Source of the DNA: Tremella fuciformis
Lineage: Eukaryota > Basidiomycota > Tremellomycetes > Tremellales > Tremellaceae
Direction of reading: 5' to 3'
DNA: 64,000 nt
Assembly: GCA_032768795.1 (NCBI GenBank)
Contig: CP136492.1
Coordinates: forward strand, 124,001-188,000
Part shown: positions 53,004 through 63,990 of the stretch, one piece after another
Layout: each line of letters starts with the position of its first letter
Position numbering within the stretch: position 1 is the first letter of the stretch
The notes under the pieces: model-generated
What the model saw: the letters and a program-made list of their open reading frames with translations, nothing else
Database searches by the model: none
What the model was told of the DNA's origin: nothing
Made by a program: the position numbers and the translations under genes

Positions 53004-55617
53004 TCACGTTCCATCGTTGGACACCATGACTCCTGGAGAGAATGCCGCGAGGTCCCAAAGAGAGTCCGGAAATGGTTCTAACTCCATACCCAGATTGCGC
53101 AAGAAGTCGGCGTACTCGCCAGAGTTTGAGGAGTCTGCTCTTAGCGCACGCCCCACAGAGCAAGACTGACTCACTGCCAGTAGCGACCAGCGTAGCCTCC
53201 TGCCATGTCTGGCCGTCCGTCACCGGCTGTGCCGTGACCTTGTCCATGCACACAGTGGACAGCTCGTCGAACACTTCGAACAGCGCCCCTGCCTGGCGGT
53301 CGATCTGCGAGTATGCGAATAGGGTGTTAGATGCCGCTTTGATGGCACTGAAGACTGTTCTGGTGGGCAGGACAGTCGGACGAAGGAAGACAGAGTAGAG
53401 GACGGCGAGACCGCAGATGAAAGTCGAGTGTACAGATGTGCTTGAGCTGGGTTGCCCCGACTGGTGTATCCGCTTCCTGGACGATCAGCCGTGATCCACG
53501 AGGTGGCGGAGGCCCAAGCTCACTGTAGCTCGCAGCCCTGTGCTCCATTCTGCGCCAGCTGAGGCAAGAAGGTCTGGGTGAGCTCGGCGTCGGAACATAG
53601 GGGCCGCAGAAGATGCAACCTCGCTTCGACCCCTCGCAGCAAGAACCAGTCCCTCGAGCAGCACGGTATGCTCCAGCACTCGTCCATCGCCGCCTCGGCA
53701 GGTATCTGCTGCTCCCACTGGTCGATCGACTGAAGTATTGCATAGTAGTCCGCGGTTGTCCCTCTCTTTTTGTTCAGCGTATATACCGCACGCTGTATCT
53801 GGCTCTCGATCTGCTTGATCTTGATGTAGTGGATGGAAGAGGACATCGAGCCGGACATCGAATTGTTGGCTGTGTCAATTTCTGGATCTAGCGGATCCGG
53901 GAGTTCGATGTCGATGTCGTCGTCTGATAGTCCGGGCGGCCGGCCGAGGATCATGGAAGACATGCGATCGAGCACGTAGCTACGTGTCAGCCACTATACA
54001 GTCAGCATCGGTGAGGAGGAAGCTCACCAGGTCCAGAACACTCGTTTCCGCATCTCAATGTTGTATTTTGTGCCCTTGGTCGTGCTCCTGTGCAAGCCCA
54101 GTCCGATGCACAGACGCAAGCCCACGCCGGACAGGTACCAGATGGACGGACCACTGCTATCTCGCAACGAGAAGACCGCCAGTAACAGCAAGCCTGATCG
54201 TCAGATAGGGTCGGTTCCTGCTCATGTGACCCACCTTGCACATTGGCCAGGTTATGTAGCTGGACAATGCCGCTCAAGTACGGGGCCGCCAAGGCATAGT
54301 AATCCTTCCCCCGCAGTAGTCCTGCCAGCCCATGCTGCTTCGAGTACTGACTGCCGATGGCGAGGATCATGAGAATGAAGAAGGCGGCCGTGCTGTCGTT
54401 CTTGTCCAGCTTGCGTCCTTGCCCTACTGAAAGCAGAATCTCGTTCCTCACAGCCCACTGCTTTTCAAAGGACACCCAGTCCATGAACGGGTACTGCAAG
54501 TCAATTGTCATACAAGTGAGAGAACGATTATGAACTCACCCTCGGATGCAAATGGCGGTAGACCGTCTCGATGACCAGCTGTGCCGTCTGGTCCGGTAGT
54601 GGCCGAAGGAGACTCGACCGCAGAGAGGCCATGTCATGCGGCGACGGTGATCGCGAGACTCTCCCTGTACGTCCCTTCGTCCTCGTCGTAGCTGGCGCGT
54701 GCATCCCTCTAGCAATGATGGTCGTCCATAACGACCCCGACGACTCGCCGACATAATGGGGCTCGGCCGCCGCTTCGAGCGAGACCATAGCGAGCCCTTT
54801 GGCAGTCTCGAATATCGTCTCTTCGCTAGCCGGGGAGATGGCCTGCGGGTTGGTGCGCGTCGATGGCGACGTGTCGTCGTGCATCCCGCTCGAGTCGGGC
54901 TGCTGAATGGGCGCAGCCAGTGAGGGTTGTGGTACTGGCTGTGGCTGTTGTGGTTGAGGCATGGGAGGGGCGAAAAAGTCGAGATGGGGGGCGTGGTTGA
55001 GCATGGGCGCGGCGGGTGTGCGAAGGTCCGACCAAGGCTGCCAGTCTGGTTGGCGCGGCATGGCGGAAGTGGAAGGGGCGGACATGGCGAGGGAGCGGAA
55101 AGAAAGTGGGGCAGTGGGTATGGGCAGGCTGAAGGGGATGGCCTCGGTCTCGTCTGAGCGGGTGGACGGGGAGCTGTGCGTCAGCGACGAGTCCGCTCAC
55201 CCGTAGGAGTGAGAAGCTGCTCACGACTCTCCCCTACTCCGCTTGGCCTTGTTCTCCGGCCGAGGCGCGTAGACGCAGGTCGATCCGCTGTCTATGCAGT
55301 TGCGCTAAACGGTCAGTACCCCTTGACTACTACAGGAGGGGCCTGCACCACGTACACATGACTGTCTATCAGCATGATGTTCTCTACTGGGATCGGTTCG
55401 ACTCGATCTCACCTCTGGATTCTCATCGTCCATCAGACAGCGCTAAAATTTCAGCTCGGCCTCGGCTCCGTCTCCGCCCGTGAGGGAAGGGAGACTGGGA
55501 GAGCTGACTACACACCTGTTTTCTCGATCGGCAGCGCTCACACGCCTGCGGCGTGTATGTGTTGGGTCTGGAGCGCCTCTGTTTGCTCCTCGACCCGTTG
55601 GGCTGGGCATCCTCCAT
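53004..55617 (-). CDS. Zn2Cys6 fungal transcription factor
   Basis: Multi-exon gene. The in-frame ATG at 55617 gives MEDAQPNGSRSKQRRSRPN, then CERCRSRKQ is spliced to RCLMDDENPE and on to CRNCIDSGSTCVY, completing a Zn2Cys6 cluster spread over three exons. A long Pro/Gln-rich linker (PMPQPQQPQPVPQPSL) follows. The fungal_trans domain contains YPFMDWVSFEKQW, LMILAIGSQYSK, YYALAAPYLSGIVQLHN, a WYLSGVGLRLCIGLGLHRS block and YVLDRMSSMILGRPPGLSDDDIDI. The final exon reads EYADFLRNLGMELEP and stops at 53004-53006. It is a nuclear regulator of unknown targets, lying between the deacetylase and the old yellow enzyme genes. Confidence 0.86.
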
Positions 55618-55839
55618 CTTCGCCGTCGATGTGTCTGGGTGATATGGACGAACAGCAAACATGCATAAAGCCTCCTCCAGGTATGGCTGCTACGGACTGA
55701 GCTTGGGGCTCGGAGGCGGAGGGGATCGCAAAACGACGGGCATTCGTCAAAGATAAGCAAACCTGTTGTCGGTTTACGTAAAATCTCTCCCCTCTCCCTC
55801 CCCACAAGCTCTCTAGACGGCGACTATGTGGACCACAAA

Positions 55840-57350
55840 CTAGTCTGCCAGCTGAGCCTTGAGCCTGTCCGTCGCTGCCGACACCTCTCGCACGGGATGG
55901 ACCGTGTACCCGACCTCGTTGTCCGGGAAAGGACCGTAGAAGCGCTTCCGGTCCCATCTGTACAGCTCCTGGCCGCTCTTCAGCCTCTCCACCAAGTCCG
56001 CATTGGCCCTACCGATCAGCCTGCCCATTCCTATACAACAGTCAGACTCACACAAAGTACCGACCAAACGCTACCAGGTCATGTGTGCCCGCACGGATCC
56101 CCTCTTCGTAGTTGTCCGGACCCATGCCGCCGGCAACCATCAGCGGCGTCGCCCCCAGTGCCGCCCTGAACGGCGCGAGAGATACCTCTGAGCTGTCGGA
56201 CATGCCGGATAGCTCGAGAGCCTTCTCAGAGGCGCTCTTGAACTCGTCGAAGCGCGGCTCGATCAGGTGCCTTGTCGTCAGCCGCGGGACCGTGCATGCG
56301 CGCGCACACACACACACACAAGCACGGACGAGAGGGGAGAGAGGGCAACTCACACGTAGGCGATCTTGCGCTTGGCCAGCTCTGAGCACAGATATGTCCA
56401 CTGCTCCACCCTCTTCTCCCCAAAAGTCTGGTTGAACAGCCCGAACGGTGTCAATCGCACTGCTACCCGCCCGCTGCCGATGGCTGCACACAGCTTGTCG
56501 ACGGTCTCCAGCGTGAAGCGACACCGTTTCTCGATCGACCCGCCATACGCATCTGTCCGCTGGTTGACTGTACATCAGCTCAGCCTTGCGATCGACAGTG
56601 GCAAGATCCTAAGGGAAGAGACGTACTGTTGGAATGATGGAACTGGTCAAAGATGTACCCGTTCCCAGCATGTATCTCAATGCCATCAAACCCTGCCTCC
56701 CTTGCCGCCTTGGCGCAGCGCACAAAGTCGTCCTGCGTTTGGGCAATCTCTTCGGTGCTCATAGACTTCGGCACCTCGTACCGCAGACTTGGGACCGTGT
56801 TCCAGAACACCGATCCGTCGATGGGTACATCCGAGCTGCTGACGGGCTGTGTGCCGCACACATACGAATGCGTGTTGCGCCCCTGGTGCCATAGCTGCGA
56901 GAAGAACAGGCCCCCTTGCGCGTGCACGCCGTCCACTATTGTCTTCCATGCGTCTCGCTGTTCGTCCGTGAATAGACCAGGGACCCCAGGGAAGCCAGAT
57001 GCCTGTACTGAGACGGGTCTGCGGTCAGCCCAACTCAACGCCTCTTGCTGGTGACTCACGTCGCTTCGCTGATAAGCAGACCGCCGGGTGTGGCTCGCTC
57101 ACTGCACCCATCAGCGCCTCCATGCATTCATGCACGACCTGCTCACGTGTAGTACTGCTCCATTAGGGCGTTGGGCACCCATGTCCGCTCTGTCGTCTCG
57201 GATTTCGATGCACGGCCGCGGGTACTGCCTTATCAGCTGCTAGTCTGAGCCGACCGACGTTGTGGGGACGCACAGTGGGGCCAGGACGACGCGGTGGCTC
57301 AGCGGTACTTCGCCGACCTGCACAGGCGTCCAAGCAGTTGTGACGGTCAT
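55840..57350 (-). CDS. NADH:flavin oxidoreductase, old yellow enzyme family
   Basis: Multi-exon gene, ATG at 57350 (MTVTTAWTPVQVGEV), stop 55840-55842, about 370 residues. Splicing joins LSHRVVLAPL to TRGRASKSE and then YYT to GGLLISEAT, the FMN-binding N-terminus. SQLWHQGR, IEIHAGNGYIFDQFHHS (His-x2-Asn substrate contacts), NQRTDAYGGSIEKRCRF, VAVRLTPFG and the phosphate-binding LMVAGGM, DLVAFGRYF follow. It reduces activated C=C bonds of enals, enones or nitro compounds with NAD(P)H in the cytosol. One intron, about 56273-56355, contains a (GT)n microsatellite. It shares a 260-base promoter with the amidase. Confidence 0.92.
56305..56320. repeat. (CA)8 microsatellite inside an intron
   Basis: (CA)8 on the plus strand, preceded by alternating GC, inside an intron of the old yellow enzyme gene. 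On the coding strand it is GT-rich and lies between the donor (near 56355) and acceptor (near 56273). Confidence 0.8.
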
Positions 57351-57610
57351 CGTGCTGTACAGTCACTTGGAGGCATGCAACCTCAGTCTGCCCACTCTGC
57401 TGGCTCATATTCGCTCGAGAGGCCGGCCAGTCAGATGCCGCCGGGACGAAAAGTCCAAACCTGAACCAGGCGTAGATAAGGGTTTCCGACGAGCCGATCC
57501 ACCTATCGGAAGGCGGAAGCTGGGTCTTACTCAAGCACCAGTCGATTCGAGACTGAGAGATGCATGCATCGTATTTTCATTGTCACTAGCCACCGTGAAC
57601 TTCAACGACC
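57351..57610. promoter_or_regulatory. divergent promoter of old yellow enzyme and amidase
   Basis: 260 bases between divergent starts. GCCCACTCTGC at 57390-57400 is identical to 8395-8405 in the TauD/aldolase promoter. Confidence 0.5.
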
Positions 57611-59068
57611 ATGTCCAAGCACGAGCTCTCAGCGTCCGAAGTGACCGCCCTCACGCGCAGTGGCAAGCTCTCCGTCGAGAATTAGTGCGTAGAGCGGCTC
57701 GGTTTTGGGTGGACCTCGTACTGATTTCAGTGCCAAAGCTTTGATTGCGCGTGTACAAGAACGGGACCCCGTGGTGCATGGATGGGCATACTTCAACCCC
57801 GACCTCATCCTGGCCTCAGCCCGCGCCCTCGACGCCATTCCAGCAGAGCAGCGCGGCCCATTGCACGGCGCAGCGGTCGCCGTGAAGGATGTCATCTATA
57901 CGCGGGACATGCCCACACAGCACTTCTCCCCCATATACAAGGACGACCATCCCGTGTTGGACGCGGCGGTTGTGCACACGCTTCGCGCAAGCGGCGCACT
58001 GATCTTTGGCAAGACGCACACCACCGAATTTGCTACGTGAATCACGCACCTACGTCCTGCAAGCGGGTGCTGATAGGACATAGGTGCCAGAAGGGGCCGC
58101 CCACTTGCAACCCGCACGACTCGACACGGTCCCCTGGGGGAAGCTCGTCTGGCTCCGGAGCGGTTGTTGGAGACTTCCAGGTCCCACTGTCCCTCGGAAC
58201 CCAGACGGGCGGGAGCACCATCCGCCCTGCGTCGTACAATGGCATCTTTGCCTTGAAGCCGACGTGGAACGCCATCTCCCGCGAGGGCCTCAAGATGTGT
58301 AAGCTTCGTTCGGCAGACTGAAAGAGGGAAAGGCTGAGCGCAGACTCCATCACGTGCGACACGGTCGGGCTGTACGCGCGCAGCCCCGCCGACCTCGCGC
58401 TCCTCACGACCGTCTTCAGGCTCAAAGACGACGTCTCGCCTGCCCCAATTTCCATGTCCAAGGCCAAGTTCGGCTTCGTTCGTACGCACGTATGGCCCAA
58501 GGCCCAGCCGAGCGTCGTGGCCGCCTGGGAGAAAGCCAAGGAGCTGCTTACCACCGCCGGCGCGACGGTCGAGGAGGTCGACCTCCCGGCGGACTTTGAT
58601 AATCTCACCACATGGCATCGCAACATCCTGCACATGGAGGGGCAGTCCTCGTTCCTCGGCGACTACATCAAGTCGCCAGGACTGCTCGACCCCTGGGTCA
58701 CAAAGCATGTCGAGAACGATACATCTACCACCCGCGCCGAGCAGCTCGCCTCGTACGACAACATTGCGCGCCTCCGGCCGGTCATTGACGGTATTGCCGC
58801 CAAGTACACCGCACTCATCACCCCAAGTGTCACGGACGAGGCACCGGTGCTGGAAGAGCCGCTGCGCTTTACTGGCGACGCCTCGTTCAACCTCATGTGG
58901 ACTGTCCTGCACACGCCCGTCATCAACGTGCCGGGCTTCGTGGGCCCGCACGGCATGCCCATTGGTCTCTCGCTTGTTGGCCCGCGATACACGGACCAGC
59001 AGCTCGTTGAGACAGCCTCGGAGGTTGCCAAGGTGTTTGCACAAGGCGGGTGGTCGTTGAAGCCTTAG
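57611..59068 (+). CDS. amidase signature-family amidase
   Basis: Four exons from ATG 57611 (MSKHELSASEVTALTRSG) to the stop at 59066-59068, about 430 residues. The first intron lies between VENY and AKALIARVQERDPVV. Catalytic Lys is in GAAVAVKDVI, the cis-Ser in SPGGSSSGSGAVVG and the nucleophile Ser in GTQTGGSTIRPASYNG, so all three triad residues are present in order. The C-terminal part has ITPSVTDEAPVLEEP and GFVGPHGMPIGLSLVGPRYTD. It cleaves a carboxamide to acid and ammonia in the cytosol; the amide is unknown. It could serve nitrogen scavenging with the PuuE-like enzyme upstream. Confidence 0.92.
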
Positions 59069-59746
59069 TTTGATGCATCTTGTTTTGGGTTTGATGATCA
59101 TCAGTTCGGTGGATCTCGCCGAGCCATCTCTCATCAGCTGACCAGTGCCTGCCAATCTTCCCCGCTCACTTCTGAGGTGTGCTCTCTCTAGTTCTCCTTG
59201 GGAAAGAGCCGGGCTATCACCTCGGGGGACCGCCTTGCAACGCTCGCCAGCCGATTGGCCCAAACCCTTGTGCTGAGGACGCTTCTCCGCTTGGCCATCC
59301 TCCTGTTCTTCAGACACGGCCGTGACCCGGTCCGACTCCCGTGACCACCGGCAGCTCCTCCCGACGCGACCCCGCCAACCCCGATAAAGCCAACAACGCC
59401 AAGAAGACTGAACGCGACGGCAGACACGGTTGGGGGCCGCTTCCGACAGCCATTCCGACTTTCCGATGGGGCGCCTGGGGGCGTTCCGACTAACCGGCGT
59501 CGCGGTCCTGGCCAGGTCCAGGTCTATCCTCGTCGTAAATTACCCCTCTCCTGTGCTACTTTGCAGCGTGGCCTGCTCCACGCACGTATCGTTTCTCTGC
59601 CGCCCGTCTCTGCGGTCGAGTCTGACCCATGGCGTGGTCTGCGCTCAGCTCAAGATGCAGCATATAAGCCGTCCCTCCCAGCTTGCCTGCACTGTGCACG
59701 TCAGACACATTAGACACTCACGCGGTAGCCATTGACCTTCACCACC
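59069..59746 (+). promoter_or_regulatory. intergenic region and promoter of second PhyH-like gene
   Basis: 678 bases. TTCCGAC occurs at about 59442, 59455 and 59488 and TTTCCGATG at 59461, giving four TTCCGA words in about 60 bases. A TATAAG box at 59663-59668 lies 79 bases before the ATG. The open frame on the minus strand here starts only with GTG and was not accepted. Confidence 0.5.
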
Positions 59747-60900
59747 ATGCCCATTCGTACAGACCGCAGCACGCCACCGCCCGAGCTCCCTCCCTTCAAG
59801 TACGCCAAGCGGTTCGACCACCCCTCATTTGGCGACTGGCGCGATGACCTCTCCACCAAGGGGTGTGTCGTCGTCAAGGGCGCCGTGCCCCGCGAGCGAG
59901 CGCTGGAGTACCGCGAACGGGCATTCGAGTGGCTCGAGTCCTTCCCGCTCGGCTTTGACAGGAATGACCAGAGCACATGGAAGAATGCGCACCTGCCTGT
60001 GCATGTCAAGGGCGGCATGTTCCATTCGTATGGCTTCTGTCACGAGAAATATGTGAGTTGACCACTGCCGGGTGAGGCGAGAAGAGGCTGACCGCAGCTC
60101 TGGGATCTGCGTTGCGAGCCGGGGGTCATCAAGGCGTTTGCAGATGTGTGGGGTGACGACAAGCTGATCACTTCGTTCGACGTGAGTCGACATCCGAAGC
60201 AACAGGTGAACACGATGCTGACCCGCAGGGCGGGTCCATCATGCTGCCCAACCGGACCGACGTGCTCGACAGCGGCAAGTGGGAGCACATGGACCAGTCG
60301 ATGCACCGCCGCGGCTTCTACTGCTGCCAGGGTCTCGTCAACCTCAACGAGTGCGGTCCCGAGGACGGCGGCCTCATGGTCCTCCGCGGCAGCCACCGCC
60401 TGGTGGAAGAGCACTTTGACGAGCACGGCCGCGACTCGTACACCTCCTGGGGGCCGTTCGACTGGTACGGTGAGCTGCTGTCGCACTCCTTGTGGAGGGC
60501 GGACTGACCTGTAGGCTTCACCGAGCAGCAGCAACAGTGGTTCTTCGACAGAGGGTGCGAGTGGGTCAAGGTCTGCGCCGAGCCGGGCGACCTCATCCTC
60601 TGGGACTCGCGCACCATGCACTACAACGTCCGGCCCCAGGGTGACCGCGATCGCGTCTGCACATACATCTGCATGGCCCCGGCCTCGCTACTGTCGGACG
60701 AGGACCGCCAGCTGCGCGTCGACTGCTACAAGCAGTGGCACGGAACGACCCATGTCCCCTTTGCCGCTGTATACTCGCGCAAGCACGAGCCCGTCACGAG
60801 GGAGAATGGCGAGCCTTGTATTCACGACGATGGGATCCCCAGGATCAAGCCGGATGACACGCCCTTGTTGCGCAAGCTGGTTGGTATCGAGGCGTACTAG
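59747..60900 (+). CDS. phytanoyl-CoA dioxygenase (PhyH) family protein
   Basis: Multi-exon gene, ATG at 59747 in an ACCACCATG context (MPIRTDRSTPPPELPP), stop 60898-60900, about 325 residues. It reads TKGCVVVKGAVPRERALEYRERAFEW, HVKGGMFHSYGFCHEKY, IKAFADVWGDDKLITSFD, then GGSIMLPNRTD, WEHMDQS with a possible iron-binding H-x-D, GLVNLNECGPEDGGLMVLRGSHRL and GDLILWDSRTMHYNVRP with the distal His and Arg. This is the standard order for non-heme Fe(II)/2-oxoglutarate oxygenases of the fungal PhyH group, different in detail from the gene at 619-1791. It is cytosolic or peroxisomal; substrate unknown. No peroxisomal SKL-type tail is present (ends IEAY). Confidence 0.88.
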
Positions 60901-61355
60901 GTGATTAGGTCGAGGGGAAGGATGTTGTAGTACTTGTATGTATCAGCATGGATCGAAGCTGTCTCTTCGCTTTGTGTTAGAACGTGTTGTGTCGCCGTCG
61001 ATCCTTGTCCACCTGCTCTCCAGACCATCTTCCCCAGCGGCACTGTAGACTACCTCTATCGCAAAGCATCCTCATGCATGCAGACCTGCTCGCCATCATA
61101 TGCTACTCACATGCATACACCCGCTCTCTTGACGTAATCACTCGCTGTTTGCTGTGGAGGCTGGCTGACGCAGTGACCACCTCCTTCCCCCTTGCATCAC
61201 CTCCCCCTTTCCCGCTCATCCTTCTCACCCATCTGACAATACACCTACACCTACATCCGTCTCTTACTCTCCCTGAGCATCCTCGTGTCAGACAACGAAC
61301 ACTGGTCACCGCGTCTAATATCTCGATCGTTGGCGGTCATCGACCCGACTGGAGG
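60901..61355 (+). other. intergenic region, pyrimidine-rich
   Basis: 455 bases, with a long C/T-rich tract at about 61176-61270 that may be part of the promoter of the next gene. No gene seen. Confidence 0.45.
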
Positions 61356-62222
61356 ATGGACGAGCTCGGACCGCCAGTGAGCGAGGGGAGGGAGGTGAGG
61401 GAGAGGCAAAAGACCATGACACCGCAGGACGCGTGAGCTATCGTTGATACGGTCTATGCTGGCTCAAGAGCTCATGATCAGACGCTCCCTAGCCCCCTCA
61501 TCGACCGACGGATCGCCCAATTCGTCGCCCTACCCGACCCATCATCGCGAGATCACCCCGCGTCCCCTCCTGCCCATGTCACTCAACCTCTCCCTACCTC
61601 AAGCGAGAAACTCGGCATCCTCCCTGCTCGAAGCTGTCGTCGGGCCCAGCGCTACTCCCCCTCGACCAGCCCACCCATCTTCGCACCTGGCCCAGCCAGC
61701 AGGCGCGTCGCACCCGCCTGCACTCCAGCCTGGACCCGCGCGTCCTGCACCTCCTTCGGCGTTCCATCACTCTGGCCCGTCTGGGTCCGGATCAGGCAGC
61801 ATGGCCAGCTCTCTTCGGTCGACTAGCGAGAGCAGCGCCGAACGCATAGATAGGCCCGAGACGAGCGGGAGCGAGTGGGATATGGTTTCCCGGTCCAGCG
61901 CTAGAGCGGGTAGTGGAGAGGATGAAGCGGCCGTCAAGGAGCTGCAGCGGAAAGTTGACAGACGGTGCGTGCTCTCGGACGGCTGCAGACACGGACGCGT
62001 CTCAGACAAAGACTATCATCTTTACTGATGAGCAGCCGATCACAGTTAGCCCCTTTGGAGAATGAGCTCGCTGAGCTCGAGGCGCGTATTAGAGCTGCCG
62101 AAGCACGTCTTGCCCTCGCCGGTCAAGGCGGGCAGGGCGTAGCAGAAACAAGGACCGTCAGTCCTTTGGCTGTCGCAAGCGGGGGAGAGCTGAAAGCAAG
62201 TAACGAAGCGATAACCTTCTGA
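61356..62222 (+). CDS. low-complexity protein with C-terminal coiled coil, unrecognised
   Basis: Three exons: 61356-61432, 61482-about 61964 and from about 62037 to 62222. The start (MDELGPPVSEGREVRERQK) lies in a GC-rich context; the acceptor at 61481 is needed to keep frame into RSLAPSSTDGSPNSSP. The middle is Ser/Pro-rich and disordered (PARPAPPSAFHHSGPSG, SGSGSGSMASS), with DRPETSGSEWDMVSRSSARAGSGEDEAA before a helix KELQRKVDR. The last exon joins to SQLAPLENELAELEARIRAAEARLALAG, a short heptad-like coiled coil. About 250 residues. No domain is recognised; the WDM segment and helix could be a binding motif for a partner. Could be a regulatory or scaffold protein; function unknown. Confidence 0.6.
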
Positions 62223-62279
62223 CGACACGACATACCCACGACCTTCAACGTGTATATACGAACCACCAAGATCGACTAT

Positions 62280-62987
62280 TCACCATAACGGACATGAATT
62301 TCTTACTGAATGACCGACCAACAAGCGCTCGCAGGGAAAATGAAGACGTCTACATCGGAGCGTATCGACAGGAGATGAACGGAAACGGAGTTTTGAGGGT
62401 CGTACTGACCTGGTCCAGATTATGATGTCGTAGACCCGCATCGCTTCAGACGCCTGTCTCTCATGGTACCGCCCAGACTCTAGCTGATCGGCGCATACTA
62501 AAGGAGGAAAATGTACCGCCTCGGAGCTGCCATCGCCAGAGAGGCGTCTGGTCTGAAGGTCCTTCGTACTGTATGTCGCGCTGCTGCTGTTCCCCTCCAA
62601 TCACCACGCTGATCCGATGGGCGAGGAGGTACCCTGGGCATCCGTTTTCCAGGTGACTGACTGCCACTGATTCGAGATTCTGTACACCTCGCACTCGATC
62701 GAGTCGATGCTGACCAAAATCAACGCATTCGAGTTTTTGTAATTCAGAACCTTTGTTTCTAGCCCCAAAGGTTGCAGTGCGCCGATGGTCAGTGGCACTG
62801 ACCTCGATGAAGTAGTGAACTTCTTCTCTTCTCGCCTGAGTACGCTGATGCGGACGTAGCGCTCTGAATGTGCAATCCATATCCGGATCCTAGAAGGTGC
62901 AGGGCTGTGTAGAATGATCAGTGGACGAGAAGACGAGGGAGGAGACGCACTGGATCGTCCAGATACAGAGCGCTTAAGAAGCAGCAT
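62280..62987 (-). CDS. possible coding exons, unrecognised
   Basis: Two minus-strand frames may be parts of one or more exons: IRIWIAHSERYVRISVLRREEKKF to NYKNSNALILVSIDSIECEVYRISNQWQSVTWK (about 62601-62900), and a downstream frame from about 62590 with LEGNSSSATYSTKDLQTRRLSG and VYDIIIWTR. The first has the feel of a beta-rich extracellular domain, but no family is claimed. No good ATG start was found; the long frames start at non-ATG codons. It may continue the gene at 63411 through unresolved introns. Coding is plausible but not proven. Confidence 0.35.
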
Positions 62988-63410
62988 GGACTGGCGCCAG
63001 AGACACTCTTTTCTTCGTCCAATTTCCGATTCTTTGTCTGGCCAGGCCTTCCTTCACGTCAAAAGACTGAGGCCTGGTCGTGTCTTTTGGGCAGATCTCG
63101 ACGCATACATACAACCAAAAAGGTGCGATTGGAGATGCACGGTACGCATTTCAAATTCGCCTTTTCGAATCCCGTGACGGCTTCCGTTACGAATGAAAGG
63201 AAAACATGTCAAGTTCAGGCAGACGAATAGCGAGCAGTGGCGATGAGGAGACAGGCGATGAGCTCCGAGCGCCTGAAGGAAGTCTCATTGGAATGCATAG
63301 AGGGCATCACTGTACCTAGGATATATGAAGGATGGACAATGTAAGGACAATGCATACGGGACAAAGATCCTGCCTTAGCAGACAGGTCCAATTCGAGGGT
63401 GGGAGGAGAT

Positions 63411-63990
63411 CTATTCACCTTCCCAAGTATTTTCATAGCCCCAAAGCTCTTGGGCGGCCGCAGGCCCTTCCTGGGTATCTTGCAGGTCAGAGACCCGGCC
63501 AGCCGGCGCGGTCCCAGATTGGTCCGTGGCGGACACATTCGAGGGGGACTGGTTGTCGGTGTGCCGGCCAGTGCTCCAGGGCCAGGGATCATGAGAATAA
63601 TTGTGCCGATATGTGAAGGCCGGAAGCGTTTCGGGGTCAAAGTTGGCATGCAGGTAGGCCGTAACGCGAGTGGAAAGTTCGGTTTCGAATTTGTTCTCTA
63701 TCGCATCTTTGGTTCTCTCACCCTCACCCGTACCAACGATCGATTCCCTGGAAAAGCGTTTGCGATTCAGGATCTGTGTGTTGATATGATACTGTAACCC
63801 GTACGATCCATCGCTCTGTTGGCTTTCTACGAATGGAATCTCTGCTTTGAATCCCTTCGAAGGACCCTGCCGCGACGGTGGTCCGTCAAGAAGTAAGATG
63901 TAAATCTCGTTGACCATGCTTGATGATGTCGTATCGCCTTGAAAGTCAAAATCGTTGTCTAGAAGAGCTTCGTGCAGAATGGGTGACCTG
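63411..63990 (-). CDS. partial unrecognised gene entering from the right edge
   Basis: A long minus-strand frame runs from a likely acceptor (ACAG at about 63988) to the stop at 63411-63413. It reads SPILHEALLDNDFDFQGDTTSSSMVNEIYILLLDGPPSRQG, then YGLQYHINTQILNRKRFSRES, AIENKFETELSTRVTAYLHANFDPETLP and a polar C-terminal end ELWGYENTWEGE. The region is less GC-rich than the rest of the window. The 5' exons are outside the window. No domain was recognised and no function is proposed. Confidence 0.5.

Noticed and set aside
55385..55415. GGTTCGACTCG resembling a tRNA T-arm
   Set aside because: It lies in an intron/exon region of the Zn2Cys6 gene and no cloverleaf could be built.
59188..59427. 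79-residue minus-strand frame with a hydrophobic N-terminus
   Set aside because: It starts at GTG, has no ATG at the start, lacks homology and lies in the promoter of the next gene.
63145..63175. TTCGAATCCCGT resembling a tRNA T-arm
   Set aside because: No matching D-arm, anticodon arm or acceptor stem could be paired around it.
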